This document shows positions 1 through 12,240 of a stretch of 64,000 nt of DNA, in pieces. Every line of letters begins with the position of its first letter. The first letter of the stretch is position 1. A program made the position numbers and the translations under genes. The notes beneath the pieces are model-generated. The model was not told the DNA's origin and ran no database searches. It saw only the letters and a list, made by a program, of their open reading frames with translations. Source of the stretch: Siphonodentalium dalli (lineage: Eukaryota; Mollusca; Scaphopoda; Gadilida; Siphonodentaliidae); the NCBI GenBank assembly GCA_032622095.1, contig CP136062.1:157472875-157536874 (forward strand). Reading direction: 5' to 3'.

Positions 1-224
1 ATAAAGAATGTCCCTTTACTAAATAACGGCGATTTGTATGAGAAATTACAACACCACAATATATCAACTCTGGTGAAATATAAGTCAAATTCTTCTATAT
101 AGGGTGGGTGGGCTTGGGGGAGGTTTGGGGTACGCTCTTTAAAACACGCTCTTTAAAACACTTCTTCAAATATTTCCGTTATTTAGTTTATAAAAATATT
201 TTCTTATTTTAGGATTACATATCA

Positions 225-278
225 AAATGAGAGGATATGGTGATCCCCTTTTCATGGGATCACCATATCCTCTCATTT
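225..278. repeat. Perfect 23-bp inverted repeat (hairpin)
   Basis: Arms 225-247 and 256-278 are exact reverse complements (core GAGGATATGGTGATCCC) with an 8-base loop. Pairing continues imperfectly into ATATCA/TGATAT outside the arms. Confidence 0.85.
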
Positions 279-599
279 GTTTGATATATGATCCTGCCTT
301 CGTTGAGCCACGAGTGACTCCTGAGACGAGGATCACATATTATATGATACCATATTCTACGGAGGATCACATATTGTTTGATATCTACACCCGTGCGCAT
401 GGCCTGGCCATGTAACAGGCATTCGCTGTGCCGCGTAATATAGTAATATGTAGGTATAACAACTTGTTCTCTTGTGTTCTACAGTTTGGCAAACTAATAT
501 TGAGAAAAGTGACGAAAATATATGGTATTGAAGTCTGAAATATGCGCCCGTCATCGCATATTTTCTTAATTGTATTCACGATTCATGGGTATGCACTTT

Positions 600-690
600 A
601 AGAAAACTGCTCCAAATTTGGTTCCCTGAGAACCAACTACCAACACGACTTGGGTTCCTAAGTTTGGTTCTTCCGCGAACCCACCGCATT
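600..690. repeat. GGTTC/GAACC-rich repeat patch
   Basis: Short GGTTC and GAACC words alternate, as in the larger patch at 2115-2400, which suggests related repeat DNA at both places. Confidence 0.5.
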
Positions 691-1041
691 CCAGGTTTAT
701 TGACACGGCCTATCTTAAGTGCCCTATATATAAAACATATAACACTATGTCCACGCGTTTTGGGGTTAAGATGATATGGGGAAGATTTTAAATCAAGCGA
801 GATTCCTTTGAAATGCCAATGCATACATGACTATAGACTGTTTCGAGCAATATGCATAGACATATACTACGATAATGTGATCGGTGGCGGGGGAACTATA
901 TTGCTCATATGATAAATAGGGTGGGAAATATGGAACAATAGCTTTATTAATATAAGTCGATATCTCATTCAGACATCAGAACATATTCCGATCTTACGGG
1001 TCTATTCGGATGATCAACATCGTGTGATATCAATTTTGAAG

Positions 1042-1194
1042 GGTATCGTATTTACGAACTAATAGAACATTCAGAAACAAAGACACCTTATAACCTACAC
1101 ATAGAGTGTCGATCACGGGACATTGTTTTCACAAGCACTCATAATTATTTCCTATATGTATTATAGGCATTTACTGAACCAAATGGGGGAGCTG
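1042..1194 (+). repeat. Direct repeat, left copy
   Basis: The block from TTTACGAACTAATAG to GAACCAAATGGGGGA recurs at about 1990-2130 with small indels. The two copies flank the LINE fragment between them, which points to a segmental duplication or to LINE-3'-end sequence present twice. Confidence 0.7.
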
Positions 1195-1768
1195 GGTAGG
1201 ACGAACAAGGTGAAAACGTGGATTCAATCAGTTAAAGGCATACTGGATTCCGTCGGCATGAGTTACATATGGACATGTCAGAAAATTTCATCCGAAGAAA
1301 TAATGGCCATCGAAAGCACACTCAAAGATCATTTTATTCAGACCTGGTGGTGGGACATGTACAACTCCTCTCGTGGTAAATTATACATGAACTTTAAACG
1401 GACAATGAAATATGAATCATATTTGCAAAATCTACCGCGTGACTTAGCCCAAGAACTATTACGACTAAGAACATGTAATCACAAACTGCGTTCTGAGTCT
1501 GGAAGGTGGTGTAAAAATAAAGTAAAAATCCCGAGCCTGTAAAAAATGCATGACCCACATAGAAGATGAGTACCACGTTGTGATGATTTGTCCAAAATAC
1601 CTGGATTTAAGAATAAAATATATTCCGGCTACCTTTCGGCAAGAGCCATCTAGAGCACGATTTTATATTCTACTTGGTAGCCAAAACCCAGCAATTCAGA
1701 AAAGTTTAGCGATATTTGTCAAGGCGTGTATGAAGATTCACGAAAAAACAATAGATGACAAAACGTGA
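1190..1768 (+). mobile_element. LINE remnant: C-terminal end of a reverse transcriptase ORF
   Basis: Two overlapping frames (to about 1510, then from about 1525) read GELGRTNKVKTWIQSV, LLRLRTCNHKLRSESGRW, then ACKKCMTHIEDEYHVVMICP and YLDLRIKYIP. The RLRTxxHxLxxExGRW and CxxC...EDExHxxxxCPxYxxxRxxY pattern is the Zn-binding tail of RTE-X/Rex-like non-LTR polymerases. One frameshift separates the two parts, so it is not functional. It may come from the same family as the RT at 12386-13569, whose tail is missing. Confidence 0.7.
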
Positions 1769-1989
1769 TTCGATTAATCTGTTGAATATAAAAGGAGATG
1801 GTCCCATAAATGGTCGGATTTAGTGTACATTACCACTTTCAGGTGACACAGAGTTGACTTAATTTCAATTGATGGCACGGCAATTTTTTTTTTAATAAAA
1901 TCTTCCAGAATTGAAGCTATATGTGTTCTATACCTTGGAACAAACGTCGCACAACCGACGAATCCAATTCAAATTGAATTTTAAACGGT

Positions 1990-2130
1990 ATAACGTATTT
2001 ACGAACTAATAGAGCATTCAGAAACAAAGACACATCAACGTGCTTATGACCTACACATAGTGCCGCGGGTCATTGTTTCCACAACCACTAATCATTGTTT
2101 CCTAGTAGGCATTTAATGAACCAAATGGGG
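1990..2130 (+). repeat. Direct repeat, right copy
   Basis: Partner of the block at 1042-1194. It shares TTTACGAACTAATAGAGCATTC, AACAAAGACAC and GGCATTTAATGAACCAAATGG-type segments. Confidence 0.7.
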
Positions 2131-2400
2131 AACTATTTGGGGAACCATATAGAGAACCAAAGCAGGTCACATTGGTTCTCCCCCAGGACAAAAATAGAAT
2201 CAAGTCTGGTTCCATGTGGTACCAGAATTTATGTTGTGTACTTAATTTTGGTTCTTTAATTTGGTTCATCGAGGAACCAAACGTTTTTGGTTCTTCATTT
2301 GGTTCTTTATTTTGGTTCTTCGCGAAGATCCAAAACATGTTTGTTTGGTTCTTCGTTTGGTTCCACTACTGGGACAAACCTTTGAACCGGTGTTGGTTCC
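2115..2400. repeat. Degenerate tandem repeat of TTTGGTTC words
   Basis: About 20 copies of GGTTC or its complement GAACC occur at 10-14 bp spacing, as in TTTGGTTCTTC and GAGGAACCAAA. The open frame over it is low complexity and probably meaningless. Confidence 0.7.
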
Positions 2401-2507
2401 CCGTTGAATCAAATGTTCTCTGTGTGTGGGGTGACAACCTCATATACGTACTCAATCACAATTGCGCTGATGTGATAAGTTCTCAGCCTTCACATAATTA
2501 TAAGTAT

Positions 2508-2755
2508 TTAACATTTCCACGACTGGAGCTTCCTGAGATGTTGCGAAACCTTGTGAAAATGCATTATCTGATACTGTGTTATACGAGTCACCATAGGGAG
2601 CCTCGCATATCTCATATATAAGTGAATACATTGACCTATATAGCAATATCTATTTTGACATTGTAAGCCAGTGCATTCAGTGCATATATTAGATAATGCA
2701 TTGGCAAAGGATATATAATGCTGCACCAGCACAGCTCCCATCGCGAAAGGGTTAA
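2508..2755. mobile_element. TTAA-flanked MITE, family 'TTAACCCTTTC'
   Basis: TTAA stands at both ends. The outer ends read TTAACATTTCCACGACTGG and, reversed, TTAACCCTTTCGCGATGGGA. Inside are GCATTCTCTTATATATGCGA-like palindromic words. Related copies are at 29919-30143 and 33233-33496. TTAA targets are typical of piggyBac-type elements; no transposase is present. Confidence 0.65.
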
Positions 2756-3299
2756 GCGCGGGGACTGTATACGACTTGATTACACTGAACTACATTCACA
2801 TTCACTGGACATCTTTTCTGAAATATAGATACGGTTCGAAATTAAAGAGAGAAAGTCAGATATGTTCACAAATAAGCGGCATGTTTGAGCAGCAACATAC
2901 TTCTGAAAACTACCTTAAATTTTACCGACGGCTGATACTGTTATTTATCCACCGCTCACTACGTCTATTGACTACATAAAGCCTGCCTAATAAACGTTAC
3001 AATTATTACGTCAATGTAGCTTTATTAGGTCAACGTAGTTTTATTAGGTTAGTATTACTTTTATGACGTAATTTGATATGCAAATTGCGCAGGTAACTAG
3101 GGACGTCAACCGGCCTTAATGACATCATAATAAGGTCTGCTTATAATACATGTAAAAATGCCAACGAACTATTTCGCTCTAAGCTGCACTCCGGTTTTCC
3201 CACGTCATGAATGCTAATTTGTTTGCTTGACCTAATAAATGTAATGGCGTCATCGAAGTAACGAATGTAAAACTGAGGAAAATGACAGATTTACCTCAC

Positions 3300-3490
3300 A
3301 AAACAGGGGTGGGGGTCGGAAAACATTTACAGGCACGTATGATCATTTTAATTTTTTCCGGCCTCGGACCACCCACCCACCCAATTTCTTCCGTTTCCGG
3401 CCTTTTTTTTTCAGTCAATTTTGGACACCCACCCTTTTTTTTCCGTTTCAGGAATTTTTTTTCCGGTCAGTTTTGGACACCCACCCCCTA
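3300..3490. repeat. Dispersed repeat with CCCACCC tracts
   Basis: It contains GGGGTCGGAAAACATTTACAGG and CACGTATGATC; the reverse complement recurs at 4530-4605. Repeated units of TTTTTCCGGCC and GGACACCCACCC lie inside. Low coding potential. Confidence 0.55.
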
Positions 3491-4499
3491 AATAGTTTAT
3501 TGCGCGAGATTTTAATAGAACAGTACATAATGAACATAACGATACTATTTGAATTTATCATATAAGTGTCATTAATCAAGAAATGTGTCAACATAATCAC
3601 ATTTCTAGGGATAGGAAGAGCGCCAAAGTTTGTATTAACATTCATTTTTAAATATATAGTCACATGATCTAGTCACATAATCACATTTGAGTATTCTACA
3701 GACTACATGGTACAACACATTTCAGATTATTTGATATTTTGATATTTGCTATGTGATATATTGCTTGAACCAAATTGTTTATCAAAACATGTGGAAATAC
3801 AGCTGTTCATCCCAGTTCATCCCAGTTTGAAGAATAATGCTAATACCAAACATAACCATGATATACCCGCATGACTCTTCTTGGGGCATCTCAGAAACCA
3901 GAACTGAGGAAACATGTTATAGCGTGTAATGGCAGGCTGGTAGCCACTGCCTGAAGTAATAGGCTTCGTAATAATTGGGAATAACATATGGATGGATAGC
4001 CCAATCTCATTTCTTTTTTGCTCAAGATATCAGTGACGATAAAATCTTTGTTACTGTGATTAACATTACAAGCTGATCCACACTAACTTGGAAAACAATT
4101 TGAAATTGTTCCAAGCTGGCCCGGCTGGCCTTCAATTTATATGTTAAGATTTTATGTTTTACGTTGTCAAAAGTCTATTTTATTCCATTATTTATTATAT
4201 CTTTATTTCCATGTCACATATGGTCAAGTGTGCTTTCATTTTATTGATTATTTTCAGCTGAATTCTGCATAGTTATTCTTATTTTGTTGTATCAGCAAAT
4301 GGAATCCTGATTAAATTTTATTTTTCCAATAGCGCAGTTTCTTGTTCTGTCAAGTTGAATTTGGGTTATTGTTTGCCATTGTGCAACTGATCCAACTTCT
4401 GATAACCTCTATATATAGTATAGCATTGCTATTAGCTATATATGACGTGTTTCTGTTCAAAACACATCAAAATAAGACTCAATAGCAGAAATGGAAAAA

Positions 4500-4610
4500 A
4501 AAATTGGCACATGGAAGAAACTGCTTTTCGGACCCGAAAGACACCCACCCACCCCATCATACGTGCCTGGAAATTTTTTCCGACCCCCCCCCCCCCCCCC
4601 CCCCCTGCAC
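4500..4610. repeat. Inverted partner of the 3300-3490 repeat, with poly-C
   Basis: CATCATACGTGCCTGGAAA and the following TTTTTTCCGACCCC reverse-complement the start of the earlier repeat. A run of over 20 C lies near 4585-4605. Such runs are hard to sequence, so the length is uncertain. Confidence 0.6.
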
Positions 4611-6303
4611 AAAAGGCAAGTTTTTTGCGATGGATAAATTAAATATGGAGCTGATGTCGTCGCTTAAACTGTTTATGTCCGCTCGGGGGATTTGGCATCT
4701 ATTGGACTCGGCAGAGTCTCGTCCAATAGATGCTCAAATCCCCCTCACGGACAAGTTAAGCAACGACACTAGCTACATATTCTATATAGCTCATTGTACT
4801 GGCATTTTATTATTCAGTAAATTAATTTTGGTAGGAAAAGATTTTGTACGGAATACAGAAAGTATATTTTTTTCAATATTCAAGTTGTCCTGTTATGGGG
4901 TCCATCTTGAAACAACTCACGTGTTTCAAGACATATCGGACCACTAATCACCTGGCAGAATGTGTGGTAAAATACTGTTCAGAGATAATATGTTTACATT
5001 TCACACGAAAGATCACTTTTCGTCTTACAATTGTAAGGTACGAATTATTAGCCAGGATCAGCCATCTGTTCATGTATGTGTAACTTGTAACATGTGTTGC
5101 CATTCCCAACGAAAGTCACCTGACTCATGTGACCATTCCACCGACACGTACACAGTCAAACCATTTAGACGTTTTGTGTCGAACATGTAGCTTTACGAAA
5201 CGTGTAGCAAGGAGGAACAATCCAATCTACTGATAAGATCTTCTATATAGTGATAAGCCAACACTACTCAGGCATTCGGAAAATATATAATAAATAGAGC
5301 ATGACTATACTCCTCGGATATGAGATCAGTTGGTTGGCTGCAGTTCACGATGCGAAGAGGAGTGAACTACTATACCCACCACACCGGGCACAATGCCAGT
5401 CATATTTTAGACGTTAATAGAAATCAAAACATATAGAGTTATATCCCTTGCATCACTAAAAACTATTCTTTGCAATCACAGTGAAATTCGGCAGCTACTG
5501 TTTCTGGACAGAACCAAGCTAATTGCAATTCAATTTACAATGCAATATTGATCGCCAATCCCTTAACCCATCGATCAAGCTACACCACGAAGCTTGTCAC
5601 AGCTTGAACTATAAATTGACCGTTTGTTACGTATATGGTCTAATCGCGCGTTTGACCATGTAAATAATTTCGACCCCCCCCTATAGTATACCACTGTATA
5701 ATTTTGTGAGAACCACCCCCCGAACCACTATATATTCTCGCATTGCGAATTTCCCCTTTGAACACCAAAATGTATTTGACCTGATTTCTATAGAAAATCC
5801 CTCATCAAAACCAGTCGGAACCAAGATAAACAAACCGAATCCAACCAAATCAAGCTCACTTGAATAACGCATATATTCCATACTCCTATCTTAGCGGTGA
5901 AATTCTTGATTTTTCAAAACTGTTTATTGTCATATTATATGAAACTTGTATATATCCGTTGATAATGCTCTATTTAACATGTTTTCTATACGTTATATCT
6001 TCAGCATATTACCACACTACAAGCAACAACCACTCACCCCAGCACATATACCTACTATGTCGCCACTCCAATGCACCGGTAACCTTTGTGACTTGCCTAT
6101 CGTACCATTTAATTTCCCCTCTATAACCAATCATGATCCAGGTTGAAAGTTATCGATCAAGGGTAGGCATGTTTTATTCCCGCGCGCGATATGTAAGAAG
6201 AAAAAAACGATGCGCCTTTCAAGCATCCAAACTACTATTATACGATCTTCGGTTTGAATTCAGCGGCTTCAAATACAATGATATAATGATATTGTTACTC
6301 ATC

Positions 6304-6903
6304 TTAAAGGGGTACTGTACGCCATTTTCAATAAATTCCCGGTGATAACAACGATCTATTATCGATACTATATAGAAATATAAGTAATTTGAGTCGAAGA
6401 TGTATTCTGTAAACGCTCAGGTTAATAGGCTATCTTAAAATTTAATAATTTAAAAGTTAATAATTTAATATAAATTGATTTTATGGCTCCAGCCATAAAA
6501 TGGCGTCTCTTAAAATTGGAATTTCCGTGTACAAAACGTAATCAAATTATAATTGAGGGATACTGGATTAATAAAACAATTGCACACACGATCGTTTGAA
6601 ACATTATGCTTATACGGGGAGAAAACCCAAGCCACTCATTGACTAGTGACCATACACTAACTTAAATGAGTATATGGGACTGCTAAGCATATAATATAAT
6701 GTTTATTTGATTCATTTGGTTGAAAACTGTACAAAAATTACTCGACAACGACAATTTGTATTTTTGCATTCCGGTAAATTTGCCATCCGTAACAATACTT
6801 CGTACTCAACAGACTTTCAAAAAATGGAAAAGTTGTTACCTTATTCTCCGACTCGGGGATTATAGAAACCAACAACAACATCTTGGGTACAGTACCCCTT
6901 TAA
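6304..6903. mobile_element. TTAA-flanked non-autonomous element (600 bp)
   Basis: TTAA at 6304-6307 and 6900-6903. Ends are AGGGGTACTGTAC and its exact complement GTACAGTACCCCT (13 bp). Internal sequence has no transposase. The same terminus appears alone near 36627. It sits directly against the 5' end of the LINE that follows; the Met at 6720 used by an open frame lies inside this element and is not a real start. Confidence 0.7.
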
Positions 6904-8353
6904 GTACTACAAAAGTTAAGAATATTTTGCTTAATCGAATTTACAACACACAATTGAGCGAAACAGATGTCTCAAATGCTACAGAAAATAGTATCCCATC
7001 GTGGCTTAGGTGCCTATTACTCATCTCCGGTGATATATCTCCCAACCCAGGACCTCCTAATGGAAATACGTTATCAATATTTCATCTGAACACACAGAGC
7101 ATAATACCAAAATTAGATATACTAGCGACTGAAATTCAAAACTATGACATATGTGGATTCACCGAAAGTTGGTTAAGTCAGAAAAATGAACAACATGACC
7201 TCTTAATAAGAGGATTCCACGAACCAGAACTAAATGATAGGCGAGGGACGGACACAGTTGGTGGAGGAGTTATCGCATATGTCAAAACAACCTGGCTTTC
7301 GAACGCAGAAACGAACTGAAAACTCAAACCTGGAATGCCTTTGGTTCGAAATCTCCTTGATAAACTCGAAAGCGCTAATTGGAATTTTTTACCGCCCTCT
7401 GAATATCCATTGTTGGCATGATATCATTGGGAACATTGGCGACGCTGTCAATGCCCATCCCTCCCACAAAATAATCATATGCGGTGATTTGAACGAAAAT
7501 CAATATAATCGAAGCAGAACTATCCCTTAAACAGATTATTCGAGAAATCACCCACTACACGGAAATATCCGAAACCCTCATAGACGTTATTTTAACAAAC
7601 TCTAATTGTACAGTCACAAGCTGTGGTACTCTTGAGACATTTTTCTGCGAGCTTATTCGATATCATGTCCCAGTATGTGTGACAGTTCAAACCCAACACC
7701 AAATAACGACCAATCCAAGTTTTAATCGACCCATATATCTATATGAACAGACTAATTTCACTGAGATGAGTGAACATATACGATATCTTGATTGGGACGA
7801 GTTTCTACGAAATGTAGAAACCGATAACATATGTCAAGCGCTCACTAATATTATAAATGAACTTATACACAAATTTGTCCCGACCAAATCAGTGAACTGT
7901 CGACTTAACGAACCAGAATAGATGACTCACAGGGTATACTATCTAATAAGACAGCGCAAAAGAGTACATAATAATGCCAAATCAAGAAATTCCCAACAAC
8001 ACTGGAATAAGTACAGTACTATAAGAAACCAAATTATTTCAGAGGTTAGAGACGCCAAAAAGATTTATACACATAAAATACAAGACATCCTATGCAATCC
8101 TGAAACTAACGCAGCCAAATGGTGGAAAACGTTTAACAAATTCGCCCGAAAGAAAACCGACATTGTCCCAGCACTCAATTGGAATGGTAAAATCTCCTTA
8201 TCCGACGAAGAAAAATCACAAATTCTGAATGATTATTTTTGTAGTATTTCTTCAGTCGAAGGATCAAACCAACTCCCCACACTACCCCCCGATGACAAAA
8301 ATTTCCCCAAACTTGAAACTGTAACTATAACTGAAATTGAAGTTTATAATGTA
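6904..8353 (+). pseudogene. CR1/L2-like LINE, 5' part: 2A-like motif and AP endonuclease
   Basis: From about 6904 the frame reads through a short N-terminal region to LLISGDISPNPGP (7017-7055), then the endonuclease: LSIFHLNTQSI, DICGFTESWL, GGGVIAYV, IGIFYRPL and IICGDLNEN, and ISETLIDVILTNSN after frame changes. A linker region with RDAKKIYTHKIQ and AKWWKTFNKFARK follows, up to ITEIEVYNV. At least three frameshifts (near 7310, 7525 and 7560-7680) and one stop (7918) show that it is dead. The reading frame is cut at 8353 by an inserted element and resumes at 9340. Confidence 0.85.
7011..7055 (+). other. 2A-like peptide motif upstream of LINE endonuclease
   Basis: The codons spell CLLLISGDISPNPGP. 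The canonical ribosome-skipping motif is D-V/I-E-x-N-P-G-P; here the Glu is Ser, while D-I, NPG and the final P are kept. 2A-like sequences just ahead of the endonuclease are known in APE-type non-LTR elements of invertebrates. Activity of this copy is doubtful. Confidence 0.7.
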
Positions 8354-9339
8354 ATGAAAGTGTCAATGACAATGTAGCTCAACTTGGAAAGGGAATAATT
8401 TAATGTATTACACCCAATGGAGCGATTAGGAATGCAGAAAGTTGAAATGTCTAAGTAATACTAGATTATCAACATGAAGAGATATATATATAAAAGTAAA
8501 ATCCAAGATGGTTGCTGGCGGCTATGTTTTCCAATAAAATTCAAAAACATTTGATAGCTTCCATCTAGTAAGATCAATATCAAGATTAATATGAAGTCTG
8601 GAGATGATCGGATGAGGGAAGTGGACTGTAGGGTGTGCCAAAGGATTTAGTCATGCAAAGAGTAAAATCCAAGATGGCTGACAGTGGACACGTTTTAAGG
8701 CCAAATGACCCTAAAATGACTCGTTTCCTATCTACGTCACAATGTCAACAGCCATGACAAATTTCATGATGATCCGACTAAAGGTACTAATACGACCTGT
8801 AGCCCGTGCCAAAGTATTTAGTCATGCAAAGAGTAAAATCCAAGATGGCTGCTGGCAGCCAGGATTTTTGGCCGAATGACCTAATGAAAGTGTCAATGAC
8901 ATTGTAGCTCAACTTGGAAAGGGAATAATTTCATGTGTTACAGTCAATGGAGTGATGAGGAATGTGGAAAGTTGAAAGGCCTAGTTATGCAAAGAGTAAA
9001 ATCCAAGAAGGCCGCTGGCAGCCATGTTTTTTTGTCAAATAACCTCAAAAAGACTCGTTCTCATTTACATGTCATTGTTAACATCCATCACAAATTTCAT
9101 GATGATCCGACCGAAGGTAGGATCTGTAGCCCGTGCCAAAGGATTTAGTCATGCAAAGAGTCAAATCAAAGATGGCTGCTGGCGGCCATGTTTTTTTGGC
9201 CGAACGACCCCAAAATGACTTTCCCATCTACATGTCCAAAGGAAATTGTTGACGGACACACGGACACACATATACACAGACACACGTACGGCGGACGCCA
9301 ACCCATGGCAATAGCTCAAACTTACAAAGTAAGTTGAGA
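8354..9339. mobile_element. 986-bp element inserted at a TA inside the LINE ORF
   Basis: The flanks are TA at 8352-8353 and at 9340-9341. Removing the insert with one TA joins EVYNV to LKELQPDRVSGPD in frame, the usual spacing of the RT N-terminus. The insert contains four copies at about 160-170 bp spacing of a unit with GCAAAGAGTAAAATCCAAGA and TGGCTGCTGGCAGCC, and a longer repeat of its first 100 bp at 8883. It ends with a GGACACACGGACACAC tract. Related copies are at 38470-38830 and 39480-39780. No protein is encoded. A TA target fits Tc1/mariner-type mobility, but clear terminal inverted repeats are not seen. Confidence 0.75.
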
Positions 9340-9341
9340 TA

Positions 9342-11100
9342 TTAAAGGAACTCCAACCAGATAGAGTATCTGGTCCAGATCGGATCAGCTCACGTATATT
9401 GAAAAACTGCCCCAGCCTGAGTACACCCCTTTCAAAAATATTCAACCGCTACCTCACAGAATCCTACTTCCCCGCCGAATGGAAACAAGCTAACGTTGTC
9501 CCAGTATTCAAAAAAGGAGACCATAGTAACCCTGAGAATTGTCGACCAATATCGCTACTAAACTTTCTAAGTAAGGTCTTTTAAAAATGTATTGCGAAAC
9601 ATCTTATGTGTTTCCTCCAAACCAACAGTGTCCTAACCGACCGACAATCAGGCTTCGTGCCTGGTGACTCTACCATATACCAGTCATGCGACATTTACCA
9701 CGAGGTGTTGAACTCTTTAGACGGCGAGCGTGACATTCTACTATTATTTTTTGACATAAGCAAAGCATTTGACAAGGTTTGGCATGAAGATCTAATTTAC
9801 AAACTTCAGTCGATAGGAATAAGCAAATATTTTATAAAGAGGTTCGAATCATACATACCAAACCGAGAACAACGCGTACTGTTAGGATCATACTCCTCTA
9901 AGTGGGGAGGGGTCACATCGGGAGTTCCTCAAAGCCCAAATATAGCATGCAATGTCCGTCTTTTTGTCGATGACACGTCCATTTCACTACGTATTGATGA
10001 CCCAAGTATAGTCTCAATCAAACTTCAGGATGACATTTCTCACCTAGAATCGTGGTCAAAACGATGGCTTGTGACATTTAACGGTACAAAAACCGAATCC
10101 CTAACATGCACCAGAAAAAAGAAACTTATCGTACACCCAGTCCTACAAATGAACGAACAACCAATAAAGGAAGTTGAGGTGCATAAGTAACTAGGCGTTG
10201 TACTGAGCAAAGATGGTACATGGGGAGCACATATCAATCAAATGACGACCTCCGCGTGGAAATCATTATCTTACCTCCGAAAATATCGATATAATCTGGA
10301 TAGATCATCTCTACAAAAGTGTTATGTTTACCCTGGTTAGACCCATGTTAGAATATGCTTGAGTTATTTGGGATGGCTGTACTAAGCAGGAGTCTGAAAT
10401 AGAGAAAATAGAGTACGAAGCCGCGCGAATCATAACAGGTGACACCAGGTCGGTTAGTAATTCCACGTTATTAAAGGAAACTGGATGGGAAACTTTGAAA
10501 GCGCGACGAAATAAATATAAACTTAGACTATTCTACAAAATAATTAATGGCATGTCTCCTACATATCTGCAAAATCATGTTCCTCCCACGAATATTTCAA
10601 TATCTGGAATACAAACCAGACAAGCAGACGCTCTCAGAATCCCCGAATTTTACTCAGAAACCCATATAGACGCTCTTTCGTCCCCTCGACAACAGAGCTA
10701 TGGAACAACCTCGACCAAAGCGTAAATATGGAATCGTTAGCTTCGTTCACAAACTCTTTAGAGACCAACCGAACTAAAATCCCCAAGCACTTTAACTGCT
10801 CACATTCGCGCCATTCTCATATTCTACACACAAGACTACGGTTGAATTGTAGTAACTTAAACTACCACAAATACTCGAATTTCCTAACTGACAACCCGTT
10901 TGTGTATGCGGTGATCTCGAGGACAGCGAACATTTGCTACTGCATTGTATAACATACTCTATACAGAGAACAGCATTGTTAAATACGTTATCTGAAAATG
11001 TGACCCAACAACAGAAATACTTCTACGTGGGTCATCCGACTTTTCATACGGTACAAATTCTATAATCGCCAAAGAAGTTCAAAAGTACATCATGAATATT
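9342..11100 (+). pseudogene. CR1/L2-like LINE, 3' part: reverse transcriptase
   Basis: It continues the 6904-8353 LINE. It reads LKELQPDRVSGPDRIS, FPAEWKQANVVPVFKKGD, NCRPISLLNFLSKVF, then DISKAFDKVWHEDLIYKL, GVTSGVPQS and the catalytic box FVDD. Between GVPQ and NVRLFVDD about 20 residues are missing (the usual G-S-x-L-G-P-L-L-F-xx-Y-I segment), so the polymerase is deleted in its core. Stops occur at 9582 and 10188, with frame changes after 10190. A C-terminal tail with RLRLNCSNLNYH and a degraded EHxxLHC Zn-like motif ends near 11060. The A-rich 3' region to about 11760 is probably its untranslated tail. Confidence 0.85.
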
Positions 11101-12240
11101 GACTTTGAATGAATACCAAACGTTTCTCTTAACTGACAATCCCACATACGAGTCTATCTGGAAAAACAAAACAAAACAAACCAAAAACAACAAAAAACAA
11201 ACAAATGTGACTGATGATTGATACGCCGCGAAGAAGAAAACACCAAAAGGGGTGTCCGTGCACTGGGGTGACCTCATCAACAGCAAACCATACCATTCCA
11301 AATGCTATACTTCTTTTCCTCCATAAATCTACAATCTAATTTGATACACCCGTCATACGATTCATACCTCTTTTCTATCTGAAACAAATCGCATTTCCTC
11401 TGTATCCTCACTAACACATTCAAGTTAATATTACTTTCATACTAACACCACCATCCTCCATATAGCTGTACGTTTATACAAACAAAATGAAATATCCTAT
11501 CGTGACCCCCTTCGCACCACGCGTGCATATCATATAATCTCATTATCGACGAGCTCGTTATCAACACCTGATAACAAAAACACCAACAAAGACTCATCCT
11601 TTGATATTGGCTGCTGCCGCGTGGTGGGATGGGGAAAACCATCAACGGAAACGACTCATATAAGCACATACGCTTGCTGTCGGGTCCGATCCATGAAATC
11701 TTGATTCATCCTATATTTGTAATTGTATATATAATGAAATTACATGGAATAAATACTGTTTAAACTAAATCAAGTGCAACTCGTTTTCCTGAGAAAAAAT
11801 ATTAGTATCTACTTACCGATAAACACTTTAAAAGAAAAATAGTCGTCGCACGAACGTGTCGAAATCTAGTTCAATAAACCGAAACACGAAGTATTTAGGT
11901 TTTGTTTTGAATGTACGAAAACCCGAAACTGTACCACCATTTGAATGTTGCCACTTCGCCAGTTGACGTCGTTCCTATGAAAAATGTTTCTCAGTAATGT
12001 TCTAATTTCATTTGACACGCTTTAGTATATTGTTGGGCATATTTATGTATATACTTTCCCGAGATTGTTGACTTTGTTCATTGTTTTTGAATGTTAGTTT
12101 GGTATAGTTGTATGCTAAATTTAGCACGATACTATACAAGTATATATAGTAGAGCATGTGCTAAATTTTGAACAACACTACACCATATAGGACACAGCAC
12201 TCGACCAAACAAAAGGCGCCATTTCTTGGTGAGGTGAAAC
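11101..12240. other. LINE 3' tail and repeat DNA, no gene
   Basis: 11101-11760 is A/C-rich, contains an AAACAAAACAAA run, and ends with AATAAATACTG near 11750; it looks like the untranslated tail of the LINE. 12056-12190 is the inverted partner of 45853-46005. Confidence 0.45.
12056..12190 (-). repeat. Dispersed repeat, copy 1 (inverted to 45853-46005)
   Basis: Its reverse complement shares GTGTTGT, GTGCTAAATTTAGCA, ACAATGAACA and AAAGTATATAC blocks, in order, with 45853-46005. It contains the palindrome GCTAAATTTAGC. Confidence 0.65.

Noticed and set aside
6720-6903. Met at 6720 as the start of the LINE ORF
   Set aside because: This part lies in the TTAA-flanked element, not in the LINE.
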